This document shows, piece by piece, positions 16,858 through 25,682 of a DNA stretch of 64,000 nucleotides. The number at the start of each line of letters is the position of its first letter. The stretch's first letter is position 1. Under the pieces are notes generated by a model, which was not told where the DNA came from, searched no databases, and saw nothing but the letters and a program-made list of their open reading frames with translations. The stretch is taken from assembly GCF_001306035.1 (NCBI RefSeq), contig NZ_LGCM01000047.1, positions 1 to 64,000 on the forward strand. Reading direction: 5' to 3'. The translations under genes and the position numbers were made by a program. Origin of the DNA: Levilinea saccharolytica (GTDB lineage: Bacteria; Chloroflexota; Anaerolineae; Anaerolineales; Anaerolineaceae).

Positions 16858-18567
16858 CTAACGCACCGGTTCCACCACCATCAAGGAGGTCACATCATCC
16901 AGGGCCAGTTTGGGCTGGTCTACAATCCAGCCCTTAAAGCGGTCTGTGCGGTAGGCCTGCACCGCCTTGGAATAAAACGGCACAATGTAGACCACATCCT
17001 CATGCAAAATTTCCTGCATCTTCCAAACGATCTCTTGGCGCTTGGCGGGGTCCAACTCTCGGGACTGCTGAATGAAGAGATCGTCAAATTCGGGGTTAGA
17101 ATAGCCCGTCTCGCTCATGCCCGTGGGAATTTGATCCGTCAGCATGACGCTCAGCAGGAAGCTGGGATCGGGATCCGAGCCCCAGCCCCAGATGAGGATG
17201 TCGTAATCAAAAGCCGGGCAGCAGATGGAAGTCAGCGCATCCGGATCCAGGGCCTGCATCTCCAGCTTGACGCCGATCTGCCCCCAGGTCTTGCCCAAAA
17301 GCTCCGCCAGGCGCGGGGCCACCGTGCTGTCGCTGGGCCAATTCAAACGGAAGGTCAAATCGCGCGAACCATCCGGCATCTCGCGCACCCCGTCGCCGTT
17401 GCTGTCTTTATAACCGGCGTCCTCTAAAATCTGGTTGGCCTTGACCAGGTCAAAGGGGTAATCCGCGATCTTGTCGTTATACCAGGTCCCCAGGCTGTCG
17501 GGGATCAGGGTCAGCCCCGGCGTGCCCAGACCCAGCAGGATGATGTCAATCAGCTCCTGCTTGTTGGTGGCATGGGCCAGCGCCAACCGCACGTTGCGGT
17601 CGGCCAAAGCCGGGTGTCCGCTGCACACCCCGCCCTCATCTGTGGGGCAGTTATCGCCGCCCGCCTGGTTAAGGATGATATCCGTCACATCCGGGGCCAG
17701 GGGCGCGCCCGTCACCACGGTCACATTCTCCGCGTTGCGCAGCGTGGCCACCGCCGTGTTGGGCATCTCGGTGATCATATCCACCTGGCCGGTCTTGATC
17801 GCCTGCACCAGGGCGTCGAGATTGGAGAAGGTTTGGAACACCACCTCATCCACCTTGGGACCGGTGCGGTAGAAATCGCGGTTGGCCTCCAGATGCACAA
17901 ATTCGCCCTGGGCGTATTGCTTCAGTTTGAACGGCCCGGAACCGATCAGCTCCAGGTTCTCAAATTCAGTCGCGGCTGCGCCCTCGGTGTGATCCTTCCA
18001 AATATGCTCCGGCAGGATATATAGGAACACAATCTGGCTGAACAGGTTGGGGATGGCTTCGTTCAGGGTCAGCACCACGGTGGTGTCGTCCGGCGCTTCC
18101 ACCGATTCAAAGGCCGTGGTGTAGCCGGTCATGTAGGGGAAATCCTCGTGGTCTTTATAGAAATTAAACGAAAAGACCACGTCTTTGGCCGTCAACGGCG
18201 TTCCGTCGTGGAATTTGGTGTTGGGCACCAGCTTAAACGTCCACACCAGGCCGTCCTCGCTGTGCGTCCAGCTTTCCGCCAGATCGGGGGAATATTCGCC
18301 GTCCAACTCCAAATCCAGCAGGGCGCTGTAAGCCAGTTCGTAGATCACGAACGACTCGCTCAGCAGGGCCGCAGCCGGGTTCAGCGTGTCGGGGCTGCCC
18401 GCCCAGCCCACGCGCACCACCGCCGGACTTTTCTGCTCGGCCGGGGCAGCGGCTGTGCCTGCCCCGCTTTCGCTGGGACTGGCCGCCGGGGTGGGCTGCC
18501 CGCCGCAGGCGCTCACCATCAGCGCCAACATCACACACACCATCCAAAAACTTCTGTGCGTTCTCAT
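16858..18567 (-). CDS. Family 5 peptide-binding lipoprotein (DppA/OppA type)
   Basis: The 569-residue protein starts with a signal peptide and lipobox (LMVSACGG), then a Ser/Ala/Pro linker, then an SBP_bac_5 domain whose N-terminal ...GSPDTLNPAA and ...HDGTPLTAKDVVFSF motifs are clear. It would be anchored outside the membrane and deliver peptides to the permease pair encoded downstream. GAGGAGGAGAAGG precedes the ATG. It is the first gene of the peptide uptake operon. Confidence 0.92.
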   Translation of the reverse strand: MRTHRSFWMVCVMLALMVSACGGQPTPAASPSESGAGTAAAPAEQKSPAVVRVGWAGSPDTLNPAAALLSESFVIYELAYSALLDLELDGEYSPDLAESWTHSEDGLVWTFKLVPNTKFHDGTPLTAKDVVFSFNFYKDHEDFPYMTGYTTAFESVEAPDDTTVVLTLNEAIPNLFSQIVFLYILPEHIWKDHTEGAAATEFENLELIGSGPFKLKQYAQGEFVHLEANRDFYRTGPKVDEVVFQTFSNLDALVQAIKTGQVDMITEMPNTAVATLRNAENVTVVTGAPLAPDVTDIILNQAGGDNCPTDEGGVCSGHPALADRNVRLALAHATNKQELIDIILLGLGTPGLTLIPDSLGTWYNDKIADYPFDLVKANQILEDAGYKDSNGDGVREMPDGSRDLTFRLNWPSDSTVAPRLAELLGKTWGQIGVKLEMQALDPDALTSICCPAFDYDILIWGWGSDPDPSFLLSVMLTDQIPTGMSETGYSNPEFDDLFIQQSRELDPAKRQEIVWKMQEILHEDVVYIVPFYSKAVQAYRTDRFKGWIVDQPKLALDDVTSLMVVEPVR

Positions 18568-18743
18568 CCTTCTCCTCCTCGTCTAGGCAGCTTATCCCCC
18601 CGCGCTGCGCAATTCTGGAAACCGGACGATCCCAACATTTGCAGCCCTCGACGATGAAGATGGGGAATTGGAGGCCGCATTCGTGTCATTGAATCGTCCG
18701 TGCAAGATGGTTTCAATCGCCGTTCAGCCGATATAAAATAACA

Positions 18744-18762
18744 CCGCCATTGAGGACGGCGG
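18744..18762 (-). terminator. Weak terminator-like hairpin after the tat genes
   Basis: On the minus strand a 5-bp GC stem with a 9-base loop is followed by TGTTATTTT. It lies about 90 bases after the tatB-like stop and before the peptide operon. The stem is short, so the call is tentative. The rest of 18568-18852 shows no gene I can support. Confidence 0.35.
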
Positions 18763-18852
18763 CGGCCCTTTCAACCCCTTAATGTTTATAAAAAATATAG
18801 CAGAATTAGACAATTAATACAAGCAAAAGCCCCCTGGGTTTCACCAGCCCGC

Positions 18853-19329
18853 TCAGTCCTCGGCTTTCTCCGCGGGGTCCGGCGGGCTGCCGCTTTCTGG
18901 CGCATCCTCCGGCTGCGCCCATTTACTCCCCCCCGGCTCGGCCGAGTCCACCCAGGTTCCCGGAGGCCCCGCAAAGGCGGTGGGCACCGAACGGCCCCGG
19001 TAGCCTTCTTTACCTCCCAGGCGCGCCATCGCATCCTCATTCAGCATGGAGCGCTGAAGCTCATCGGTGTCTGCGGCCGGAACATACTCCAACTGATCCA
19101 GATCGGTTTTCTGCTGCTCCAGGTTGGCCTCGCGCATCAGGTCGTAGGGCATTTCGCGCATCTCTTCCCACCACGCGCGCAGTTCTCGCCATGTGGCCGA
19201 TTTGGTAAAGCGCGTATACTGACGCGCCGCCCAGCGCATCCCCTCGCGCGTTCTTTCCGGGCCAAAAACCACCATCACCACAATGGCAATCAGCAGCAGT
19301 TCGGTGAAGCCGACGTTCAAGAATTCCAT
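18853..19329 (-). CDS. tatB: TatA/TatB-family twin-arginine translocase subunit (TatB-like)
   Basis: The protein starts with one membrane helix (MEFLNVGFTELLLIAIVVMVVFGPE), the hinge FGPE and an amphipathic helix, then a long polar tail rich in Pro, Ser and Glu. At about 158 residues and with a long tail it looks like TatB rather than TatA. The start at 19329 places the helix at the N-terminus, as the family requires; an upstream start would add nine residues. It is the third gene of a tatC-tatA-tatB cluster, which exports folded, often cofactor-bearing proteins. Confidence 0.8.
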   Translation of the reverse strand: MEFLNVGFTELLLIAIVVMVVFGPERTREGMRWAARQYTRFTKSATWRELRAWWEEMREMPYDLMREANLEQQKTDLDQLEYVPAADTDELQRSMLNEDAMARLGGKEGYRGRSVPTAFAGPPGTWVDSAEPGGSKWAQPEDAPESGSPPDPAEKAED

Positions 19330-19376
19330 GAGTCTATTCCCAGCCGCCCAGGGCAAGCCCCCTGGCCCCGCTCAGG

Positions 19377-19559
19377 TTACGGCTGCGGTTTGGTCTCGTC
19401 GTCGTTCTTCTTCTCGTCATCTTCGCGCAGTCCCTTGCGGAAAGCGCGGATCCCCGAGCCCAATTCGCTGGCAATTTTCGTGATGCGCCCCACCCCAAAC
19501 ACCAGCAGGACAATCACCAGCACCACCAACAGTTCCGGCCAATCTAATCGGAAAGGCAT
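19377..19559 (-). CDS. tatA: TatA twin-arginine translocase subunit
   Basis: This 60-residue protein has one N-terminal membrane helix (WPELLVVLVIVLLVFGVGRI), an amphipathic helix with the TatA-like SGIRAFRKGL, and an acidic/lysine-rich tail. It would oligomerise to form the export pore. The gene sits three bases after tatC. Confidence 0.9.
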   Translation of the reverse strand: MPFRLDWPELLVVLVIVLLVFGVGRITKIASELGSGIRAFRKGLREDDEKKNDDETKPQP

Positions 19560-19562
19560 TGT

Positions 19563-20378
19563 TCACTCCTTTTTATTAATTATACCGCCGTTGTCCACTT
19601 TGTCTGTTTTCTTGCGGCCAAACCATCTGCGCCGCGCCGGTTTGGGGGGCCTGGGGGGTTTGGGCGCGCGCGGCTGCACCAGGGCCGCCAGGCCGATGCT
19701 GATCCCATACAGCACCGTCAGCGGCAGCATCAAAATCGCCATGTTCACCGGGTCACCGGTGGGCGTCACCACCGCCGCCAGCACCGCAATCACCACAATC
19801 GCCACGCGCCACCCGCGCAGCAGCGTTCCCGCTCGCACAATGCGGAAGCGCGCCAGGAACATCACCGCCAGGGGTGTCTCAAAAGCGATGCCCACCCAAA
19901 ACATCAGGTTGGTGATAAAAGAAAAATAACTGGCCGGACGCGGGCGGGTCTCAATGCCCATAAACTTCAGCAGCACCTCCAGGGCTGCGGGCAGCATCAC
20001 CAGGTAGGCAAACGCCACCCCACCCACGAACAGCACCAGCGCCAGCGGGATGATCACCCACACCCAGCGCTTCTCTTTGGCGGTCAGCCCCGGTGCGAAA
20101 AACCCCAAAATTTCACCCACGCCCCAGGGCAAGGCCAGGGTAAAGGCGCCCAGCAGGACGATGCGCATGAACACGCTCAGGTTTTCGGTGACGTCAATGG
20201 AAGCCAGGGTCTCCAGCCCGCCCACCGGTCTGGCCAAAAAGTGTGCAGCCGGCTCGGCAATAAACAGGCTGGCCGCCACCCCCACCACCATCCAGGCCAA
20301 AAACCGCAGCAGCCGAGTGCGGATGTCGGTTAAATGCTCCGTGATTTCCATCTGGTTCGGGTCTTGCGCGGCCTTCAT
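19563..20378 (-). CDS. tatC: TatC twin-arginine translocase subunit
   Basis: The 271-residue protein has six predicted membrane helices and the N-terminal HLTDIRTRLLR motif typical of TatC, the receptor for twin-arginine signal peptides. The C-terminus is unusually basic and proline-rich. The ATG at 20378 lies 8 bases from a perfect TATAAT, so the mRNA would have almost no leader; an internal ATG at 20351 is the alternative start. Confidence 0.92.
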   Translation of the reverse strand: MKAAQDPNQMEITEHLTDIRTRLLRFLAWMVVGVAASLFIAEPAAHFLARPVGGLETLASIDVTENLSVFMRIVLLGAFTLALPWGVGEILGFFAPGLTAKEKRWVWVIIPLALVLFVGGVAFAYLVMLPAALEVLLKFMGIETRPRPASYFSFITNLMFWVGIAFETPLAVMFLARFRIVRAGTLLRGWRVAIVVIAVLAAVVTPTGDPVNMAILMLPLTVLYGISIGLAALVQPRAPKPPRPPKPARRRWFGRKKTDKVDNGGIINKKE

Positions 20379-20386
20379 ATGCTGCG

Positions 20387-20392
20387 ATTATA
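20387..20392 (-). promoter_or_regulatory. -10 element for the tat operon
   Basis: TATAAT on the minus strand lies 8 bases before the tatC ATG. No good -35 is seen at 16-18 bases. The implied start site is at or next to the initiation codon. Confidence 0.5.
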
Positions 20393-20434
20393 CCCCATGC
20401 CTTTTCAGCGCGCATCCAGCGCCGGAAGAAAATT

Positions 20435-20460
20435 CCCGGCAGCCCTCGCGGGCCGCCGGG
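20435..20460 (-). terminator. Rho-independent terminator after the lipoprotein gene
   Basis: On the minus strand a GC-rich stem of ten pairs with one mismatch (CCCGGC/GCCGGG outer part, loop GCGA) is followed by AATTTTCTT, about 80 bases after the lipoprotein stop. Confidence 0.6.
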
Positions 20461-20539
20461 TTTCAGCAGAAAACATACCGGTAATCTACCATTAAGTCGC
20501 TAACGCAGGCTCTGCGCTAACTTCTGCTCCAAACGGCGC

Positions 20540-21064
20540 TCAGCGCTTGCCGCCTTCCCAGGTGATGAAGGGCATGTTGATCACCACCCCCGGCTCGCTC
20601 ACTTGCACTTCACCCGCGGCCTGGGCGGCCTCCACCTCTTGAACGGATTTCAGCACGCGCGCCTTAGCCCCCTCTTCCCAGCGCACCACTACCAGCTTGC
20701 GCAGGGGGGTATAGTCCGGGCTGCCGGGCGGGGCGTTGAATACATCCGCCTGAAAGCCAAAGGGTCCGCTGCCCGAAACGCCGTTTTCAAAAACGTACAC
20801 AGTGGCCAGGTATTCCGCCGGGATTTGCGCCAGGGAAGGCACCAGCAGGACAGGCGACTGCATCATGGCTGTCAATTTCTCCGCCACACCCGCGTCCGAA
20901 GCTTCCAGGTGGGCAAAGTAAATCTCCGCTCCCTCGGCGTACCCCATCCCCGCGGGGATGTTGGCAAACGAGCCGCCCCCCGCGCTGCCGCTGCACCCCG
21001 CCAACAACCCCAGCAGGGCCGCACCCAGCAGTGTTGCTGCCAAACCGCGTTTCAAATTCAACAT
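20540..21064 (-). CDS. Putative lipoprotein of unknown function in the copper cluster
   Basis: About 174 residues with an N-terminal signal peptide and lipobox (LLGLLAGCSG), so it is predicted to be a surface lipoprotein. I do not recognise the mature domain with certainty; the pattern AEIYFAHLEASDAGVAEKLTAMM...SPVLLVPSL resembles the family found next to copper ATPases and cupredoxin-type proteins (DUF7482-like). Start ATG 21064 has AGGTG six bases upstream; a GTG at 21073 is the alternative. It follows copA by 30 bases and is probably the last gene of the csoR-copZ-copA transcript, suggesting a copper-related extracytoplasmic role. That is inference from position only. Confidence 0.6.
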   Translation of the reverse strand: MLNLKRGLAATLLGAALLGLLAGCSGSAGGGSFANIPAGMGYAEGAEIYFAHLEASDAGVAEKLTAMMQSPVLLVPSLAQIPAEYLATVYVFENGVSGSGPFGFQADVFNAPPGSPDYTPLRKLVVVRWEEGAKARVLKSVQEVEAAQAAGEVQVSEPGVVINMPFITWEGGKR

Positions 21065-21094
21065 AGGCTTCACCTTCTACCCTTAATCCTCGCT

Positions 21095-23521
21095 CTAAAG
21101 TTTCATCTTGCGCAGCCGCAAGCTGTTGCTGACCACAAACACACTGCTGAAAGCCATCGCCGCCGCGGCCAGCGCCGGAACCAGCAGCCCAAAGGCCGCC
21201 GCAGGGATGAGCAGCACGTTGTAAAAGAACGCCCAGAACAAATTCTCACGGATCACCCGCAGGGTCTTGCGCGAAAGCTGCACCGCCCGCGGCACACCGC
21301 GCAAATCACCGCTCATCAGCACCACTGGCGCCGTAGCCATAGCCACATCCGTGCCCGTGCCAATCGCCATGCCCACGTCCGCCTGTGCCAGCGCCGGGGC
21401 GTCGTTGATGCCGTCCCCCACCATGGCCACCACCTGCCCCGCCGCCTGCAGCTTGGCGATCTCAGCCGCCTTGTCGCCGGGCAGCACCTCGGCCAACACG
21501 CGGTCCACACCCACCTGCCGCCCAATGGCCTCCGCCGTCTGGCAGTTGTCGCCGGTGATCATGGCCACCTGCAAGCCCATGCGGTGCAGTTGGGCAATCG
21601 CCTCGCTGGAGCCTTCTTTGGTCACGTCGGCGATGCCGATCACCCCGGCGGCGGTCTCATCCACCATCACCACCACCGCGGTCTTGGCTTCATTCTGAAG
21701 CTGCCGCGCGCGTTCCGCCATCTCGCCCAATGCCAATCCGCTGTTTTCGGCCATGCGCAGGCTGCCCACCCGCACCCGGCGGCCTTCCACCTCAGCGCGC
21801 ACGCCCTGCCCCACCTCGGCCTGAAAACCGCTGGGGTCGGCCAGTTTCAGCTCACGTTGGCCCGCCTCGGCCACAATCGCCTCGCCCAGCGGGTGTTCGC
21901 TGCCTTTTTCCACCGAGGCCGCCAACCGCAGCAGCTCGTCCTCGTCCCCTGCAAAGCTCGGTGCAAGGATCACATCCGTCACAGCCGGCTGCCCGCGGGT
22001 GATGGTTCCGGTTTTGTCCAGCACCACCATCGAGATGCGCCCGGCCCGCTCCAGCGCCTCGCTGGATTTCAGCAAAATGCCCATCTCCGCGCCCCGCCCC
22101 GTGCCCACCATCACCGCCGTGGGGGTCGCCAGACCCATCGCGCAGGGGCAGGCGATCACCAGCACGGCCACCATGTTGATCAGCGCGCGCGTGAAAGGGC
22201 TCACATCCGCGTTGACTGCCAGCGGCGGCCCCCACAGCAGCCAGCCCGCGAAGGTCAGCAGCGCCAGCACAATCACCACCGGCACAAACACCGCCGAAAT
22301 CTGATCCACCAGCTTCTGCACCGGGGCCTTGCTGCCCTGGGCTTCTTCCACCAGGCGCACAATCTGCGCCAGGGCGGTCTCTTTGCCAATGCGCGTGGCC
22401 TCAAAGCGGATCAGACCCACCTTGTTCAGCGTGGCCCCCGTCACGGCGTCCCCCGGCCCCTTCTCCACCGGCAGCGATTCGCCGGTCAGCATGGATTCAT
22501 CCACCTGGGTGCGGCCGTCCACCACCACGCCGTCCACGGGCACCTTCTCACCGGGGCGCACCAATACCAGATCGCCCACACGAACGTCTTCCACGGCCAC
22601 GTCCAGCTCTTCGCCGCCGCGCACTACCCGCGCCGTCTTGGCCTGCAGGCCCATCAATTTCTTAATCGCCTCGCTGGTGCGGCCTTTGGCGCGCGCTTCC
22701 AGCAGTTTACCGATCTTGATCAGGGTCAAAATCACCGCGGCGGTTTCATAGTAAACATGCCCGCCGATCCACCCAAAGGTCACCGGCAGCGAGTAGAAAA
22801 AGGCTGCCGAAGATCCCAGCGCCACGAGTACATCCATGTTGGCGGCTCCGTTGCGCAGCGCCTTAAACGCGCCTTCATAATACTGCCGCCCCACATAGAA
22901 CTGCACCGGAGCCGCCATCGCCAGCATCACCCAGCGGATCCAACTGCTATGGCTGATGCTCATGGGCAGCAGCCCAAAATCGCCGCTCATGGCCAGCACG
23001 AACAGCGGCACGGTGAAGATCAGCCCCACCGTCAGCAGGCGGCGCTGCTGATCAATTTCTGCCTGGCGGGCTTTGGCCTCGGCGTCCTCTCCCGTGCCCC
23101 CGCTCTCGACGGCCTCAAACCCGGCCCCCGCCACCGCACGGCGCAGTTCGCTCTGCGACACCAGGGTGGGAATGTAGCGCACCCGCGCCTTTTCGCTGGC
23201 GTAGCTCACCTGGGCGTCCAAAACGCCCTCCAAACTCGCCAGAGCCTTCTCCAGGCGGCGCGCATCGCTGTCGTCGCTCATGCGCCGGATGATCAAATCC
23301 GCCTCGCCCGCAGCCACACCGTAACCGGCGCGCTCCACCCGGCCCAACAAATCACCCAAGCCCGCCAGTTCGGGGTCAAACACCACCGTCGCCCGTTCGG
23401 ACGACAGATTCACCATCGCCGATTCGACCCCCTGAACCTTCTTTAAGCTGCGCTCCACCGTGGCCACACAGTTGGCGCAGGTCATGCCGGTGATCGGGAG
23501 TGTGATTTGCTTCTCTGCCAT
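21095..23521 (-). CDS. copA: Copper-exporting P1B-type ATPase
   Basis: The 808-residue ATPase starts with a heavy-metal domain holding GMTCANC. A second domain of the same fold (about residues 80-145) has lost its CxxC (MSDDSD). Eight membrane segments include the transport motif [12 protein letters not shown]. The phosphorylation site DKTGTIT and the hinge [16 protein letters not shown] are intact. CPC and the CsoR/CopZ neighbours point to Cu(I) export from the cytoplasm. The gene is third in a csoR-copZ-copA operon and is followed by a lipoprotein gene. Confidence 0.95.
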   Translation of the reverse strand: MAEKQITLPITGMTCANCVATVERSLKKVQGVESAMVNLSSERATVVFDPELAGLGDLLGRVERAGYGVAAGEADLIIRRMSDDSDARRLEKALASLEGVLDAQVSYASEKARVRYIPTLVSQSELRRAVAGAGFEAVESGGTGEDAEAKARQAEIDQQRRLLTVGLIFTVPLFVLAMSGDFGLLPMSISHSSWIRWVMLAMAAPVQFYVGRQYYEGAFKALRNGAANMDVLVALGSSAAFFYSLPVTFGWIGGHVYYETAAVILTLIKIGKLLEARAKGRTSEAIKKLMGLQAKTARVVRGGEELDVAVEDVRVGDLVLVRPGEKVPVDGVVVDGRTQVDESMLTGESLPVEKGPGDAVTGATLNKVGLIRFEATRIGKETALAQIVRLVEEAQGSKAPVQKLVDQISAVFVPVVIVLALLTFAGWLLWGPPLAVNADVSPFTRALINMVAVLVIACPCAMGLATPTAVMVGTGRGAEMGILLKSSEALERAGRISMVVLDKTGTITRGQPAVTDVILAPSFAGDEDELLRLAASVEKGSEHPLGEAIVAEAGQRELKLADPSGFQAEVGQGVRAEVEGRRVRVGSLRMAENSGLALGEMAERARQLQNEAKTAVVVMVDETAAGVIGIADVTKEGSSEAIAQLHRMGLQVAMITGDNCQTAEAIGRQVGVDRVLAEVLPGDKAAEIAKLQAAGQVVAMVGDGINDAPALAQADVGMAIGTGTDVAMATAPVVLMSGDLRGVPRAVQLSRKTLRVIRENLFWAFFYNVLLIPAAAFGLLVPALAAAAMAFSSVFVVSNSLRLRKMKL

Positions 23522-23601
23522 GTTGTTTCCGTTCGCTTTCTGGCGGGGGGAGCAGCCAGCGGCCGCTCCCCTTGCCTACCGATAAAGTTTCTTGCTAAAG
23601 G

Positions 23602-23808
23602 TTATTCCGCTGCCGGGTAGTTGATCTCCGCCAGCAGCGCGCGGATTTGCGCCTCGGTCGCCGGGGCGTCAAAGGTGATCACCGCGGTTTTGCTGTCGGC
23701 GTTGGCCGTCACCTGGGTCACCCCAGCCAGCTCGCTCACTTCGCTCTGAATGGTGTGGACACAGTGCTTGCAGGAAATATTCGGGATGGAATAGGTCACA
23801 GTTGTCAT
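23602..23808 (-). CDS. copZ: Copper chaperone, heavy-metal-associated domain
   Basis: The 68-residue single-domain protein has the ferredoxin-like HMA fold with the metal site NISCKHC (Cys13, Cys16). The residue before the first Cys is Ser rather than the frequent Thr, which is common in chaperones. It would hand Cu(I) to CopA, whose gene lies downstream. Confidence 0.92.
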   Translation of the reverse strand: MTTVTYSIPNISCKHCVHTIQSEVSELAGVTQVTANADSKTAVITFDAPATEAQIRALLAEINYPAAE

Positions 23809-23841
23809 GCTTGTTTCTCCTGATGGTAAATGTGGGACCGC

Positions 23842-24114
23842 CTACACGCGTGTGGCGGCTTCAAAAACTTCTGCAATCTCTTTCAGCACCCGCTGACGCT
23901 CCGCAGGGTCATCCCCCTGCACCGCAGTCACCAGGCAGGAGTTTAAATGTTCGTCCAAAATCTGGGTGCTGACCTTGTTTAAGGCCGCCTGCACCGCCTG
24001 AATTTGGCGGATCACGTCAATGCAGTAGGCATCCTCTTCCACCATGCGCTGGATGCCCCGCAAATGTCCTTCCGCGGTTTTCAACCGCAAGATCACGCCT
24101 TCGGTATCGTGCAT
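23842..24114 (-). CDS. csoR: CsoR-family copper-sensing repressor
   Basis: The 90-residue all-helical protein has Cys31, His56 and Cys60. The spacing (+25, +29) equals the copper-binding Cys36-His61-Cys65 of the M. tuberculosis CsoR, so copper is the likely inducer. It is the first gene of the copper operon and would repress it by binding the GC palindrome at 24143-24163 between promoter and gene. AGGTCAAA-type sequence precedes the ATG; GGCGAGG is the probable ribosome binding site. Confidence 0.93.
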   Translation of the reverse strand: MHDTEGVILRLKTAEGHLRGIQRMVEEDAYCIDVIRQIQAVQAALNKVSTQILDEHLNSCLVTAVQGDDPAERQRVLKEIAEVFEAATRV

Positions 24115-24142
24115 TTTGACCTCGCCTTTCTCCCTGTTGGGG

Positions 24143-24163
24143 ATACCCCCCCCAGGGGGGCAG
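24143..24163. promoter_or_regulatory. CsoR-type operator palindrome
   Basis: The site ATACCCCCCCCAGGGGGG and flanks form the C-run/G-run palindrome typical of CsoR binding sites. It lies just downstream of the -10 element, about over the transcription start of the csoR-copZ-copA operon, a position suited to blocking transcription. Confidence 0.8.
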
Positions 24164-24176
24164 GGTTATAAGAGTA

Positions 24177-24205
24177 AGTATAGTGATTTTATCCCCTTTT
24201 GTCAA
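24177..24205 (-). promoter_or_regulatory. Consensus sigma-70 promoter of the copper operon
   Basis: On the minus strand a perfect TTGACA -35 (24200-24205) is followed after exactly 17 bases by TATACT (24177-24182). The operator lies immediately downstream. This is one of the strongest promoters in the window, as suits a gene set held off by a repressor. Confidence 0.85.
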
Positions 24206-24255
24206 CCTTTCTCTTTTCCTTGCCAAATCACCCCCGCTGCGGTATCCTTATCGGT

Positions 24256-24349
24256 GGGAGTGGATGGATCCCGGTGGGTTCCCCGGTCTTCAAAACCGGT
24301 GGCGGGTCGCGTTGCGGGCCGCGGTGGGTTCGACTCCCATCCATTCCCG
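24256..24349 (+). tRNA. selC: Selenocysteine tRNA, anticodon UCA
   Basis: The 94-base sequence folds as tRNA-Sec. It has an 8-bp acceptor stem (GGGAGTGG at 24256-24263 with 24341-24348), a 5-bp T stem around TTCGACT, an anticodon stem CCGGT/ACCGG with the loop CTTCAAA placing TCA at 24290-24292, and a long variable arm of about 9 bp (GCGGGTCGC/GCGGGCCGC). The discriminator is G, and CCA is not encoded. The 8+5 stems and long variable arm separate it from tRNA-Ser and from suppressor-like tRNAs. It shows that this organism inserts selenocysteine at some UGA codons, though no selA, selB or selD is in the window. Confidence 0.95.
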
Positions 24350-24377
24350 CCTGCTGTTTATTTGGTTGGAGGTTTCT

Positions 24378-25601
24378 TTGGATACCCTGCCCCTCATCGA
24401 CCGTTACACCCAGTTCGACGCGCTGGTTCGGCGCGTTTTTCATATCGAAGACATCACCCTGGGCTCCTCCCGCGATGAATTTCTCGTGCGTTACCGCGGG
24501 CATCTGCTGGATTCCGACTCAGCCGCCGCCTATGACCGCCTGGCCGAATCCCTGCGCCCCCATGCCGTCACCCCCCTCTTCCGCTGGGACGGCGACCGCC
24601 ACGTCATTCTGCTCACCGCCAGCCAGGCCGTCCCCACCCCTTCGAACCCGCGCATCAACCTCATCCTGTTCATCCTCACCCTCTTCAGCGTGCTGCTCAC
24701 CGGCGGCCTCTACGGTCTGCAGGATGCTCTGCCCGCTGAATGGCTGCCCGCCCTGCTGGTATTCATCCGCAACGGCTGGCCTTTCGCCCTCAGCATGATC
24801 CTCATCCTCGGCGCGCATGAACTGGGCCACTATTTTGCCGGCCGCTACCACGGCGCCCACGTCACCCTGCCCTATTTCATCCCCTTCCCCTTCAGCCCCT
24901 TCGGCACCCTGGGCGCTTTCATCAATATGAAAGACCACCCCAAAAACCGCCGCGCCCTGCTGGATATCGGCATCGCCGGGCCGCTGGCTGGTTTGGTGGT
25001 GGCCCTGCCGGTTTTGTACATCGGCCTGCGGCTCTCCAGCGTATCCGCTTTGCCCGTCTCCATCCCGGCAGACGGAGCCATGCAGATGGAAGGCAACTCG
25101 CTGCTTTACCTGCTCTTTAAATATCTAGCCTTCGGTCAGCTGCTTCCCGCCCCCCCATCCTACGAAGGGTTTTCCCCGGTGCTGTACTGGCTGCGCTATT
25201 TCTTCACCGCGCGCCCCTTTCCTTACGGCGGCACGGATGTGATGCTCTCCGGCGTGGCCTGGGCGGGTTGGGCGGGTCTGCTGGTCACCGGCCTCAACCT
25301 CATCCCCGCTGGTCAACTGGACGGCGGGCACATGATCTACGTGCTCTTCGGCAAGTCCGTGGCCCAGCGCCTGCGCCCCATCATCCTCGTCTTCCTGGCG
25401 CTCATGGGCTTCGTCTGGTCGGGCTGGTTCCTGTGGTTCGTGTTGATCTTCTTCCTGGGCCGCTCCTACGCCGAGCCGCTGGATCAGATCACCCCCCTGG
25501 ACCCGCGCCGCAAAGCCCTGGCCATTTTGGCCCTGGTGATTTTCGTCCTCACCTTCACCCCTGTGCCGCTGACCGTCCTCACCCCACCCCTCCTCCCCTG
25601 A
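24378..25601 (+). CDS. Site-2 protease family (M50) intramembrane metallopeptidase
   Basis: The protein of about 407 residues has an N-terminal soluble part of about 85 residues, then a set of hydrophobic segments carrying the zinc motif HELGH (in LGAHELGHYFAG) and the third ligand region LIPAGQLDGGH. It would cut substrates inside the membrane. Start is TTG at 24378, chosen because GGAGG stands five bases upstream and an extension upstream would run through the tRNA gene. It begins 28 bases after tRNA-Sec, so both may be on one transcript. A strong terminator follows. Confidence 0.88.
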   Translation: MDTLPLIDRYTQFDALVRRVFHIEDITLGSSRDEFLVRYRGHLLDSDSAAAYDRLAESLRPHAVTPLFRWDGDRHVILLTASQAVPTPSNPRINLILFILTLFSVLLTGGLYGLQDALPAEWLPALLVFIRNGWPFALSMILILGAHELGHYFAGRYHGAHVTLPYFIPFPFSPFGTLGAFINMKDHPKNRRALLDIGIAGPLAGLVVALPVLYIGLRLSSVSALPVSIPADGAMQMEGNSLLYLLFKYLAFGQLLPAPPSYEGFSPVLYWLRYFFTARPFPYGGTDVMLSGVAWAGWAGLLVTGLNLIPAGQLDGGHMIYVLFGKSVAQRLRPIILVFLALMGFVWSGWFLWFVLIFFLGRSYAEPLDQITPLDPRRKALAILALVIFVLTFTPVPLTVLTPPLLP

Positions 25602-25613
25602 GATGGCTAACGC

Positions 25614-25653
25614 AAAGCGGCGCGCCGGAGTGTTCCGGCGCGCCGCTTTTTTT
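25614..25653 (+). terminator. Rho-independent terminator after the M50 protease gene
   Basis: A perfect 14-bp stem (AGCGGCGCGCCGGA at 25616-25629, loop GTGT, complement to 25647) runs into a seven-T tract. It separates the M50 gene from the convergent DSD1-type gene. Confidence 0.9.
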
Positions 25654-25682
25654 GATTCACCCATCCTCAGCCGGAAATCCGG

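Noticed and set aside
18700-18745. GTTTCAATC-like sequence resembling a CRISPR repeat
   Set aside because: Only one copy; no repeat-spacer array and no cas genes.
20603-23446. 947-codon open frame on the plus strand opposite the copper ATPase
   Set aside because: It is antisense to copA with clear motifs on the other strand, rich in His/Arg/Gln as expected from a GC-rich shadow frame, and has no recognisable domain.
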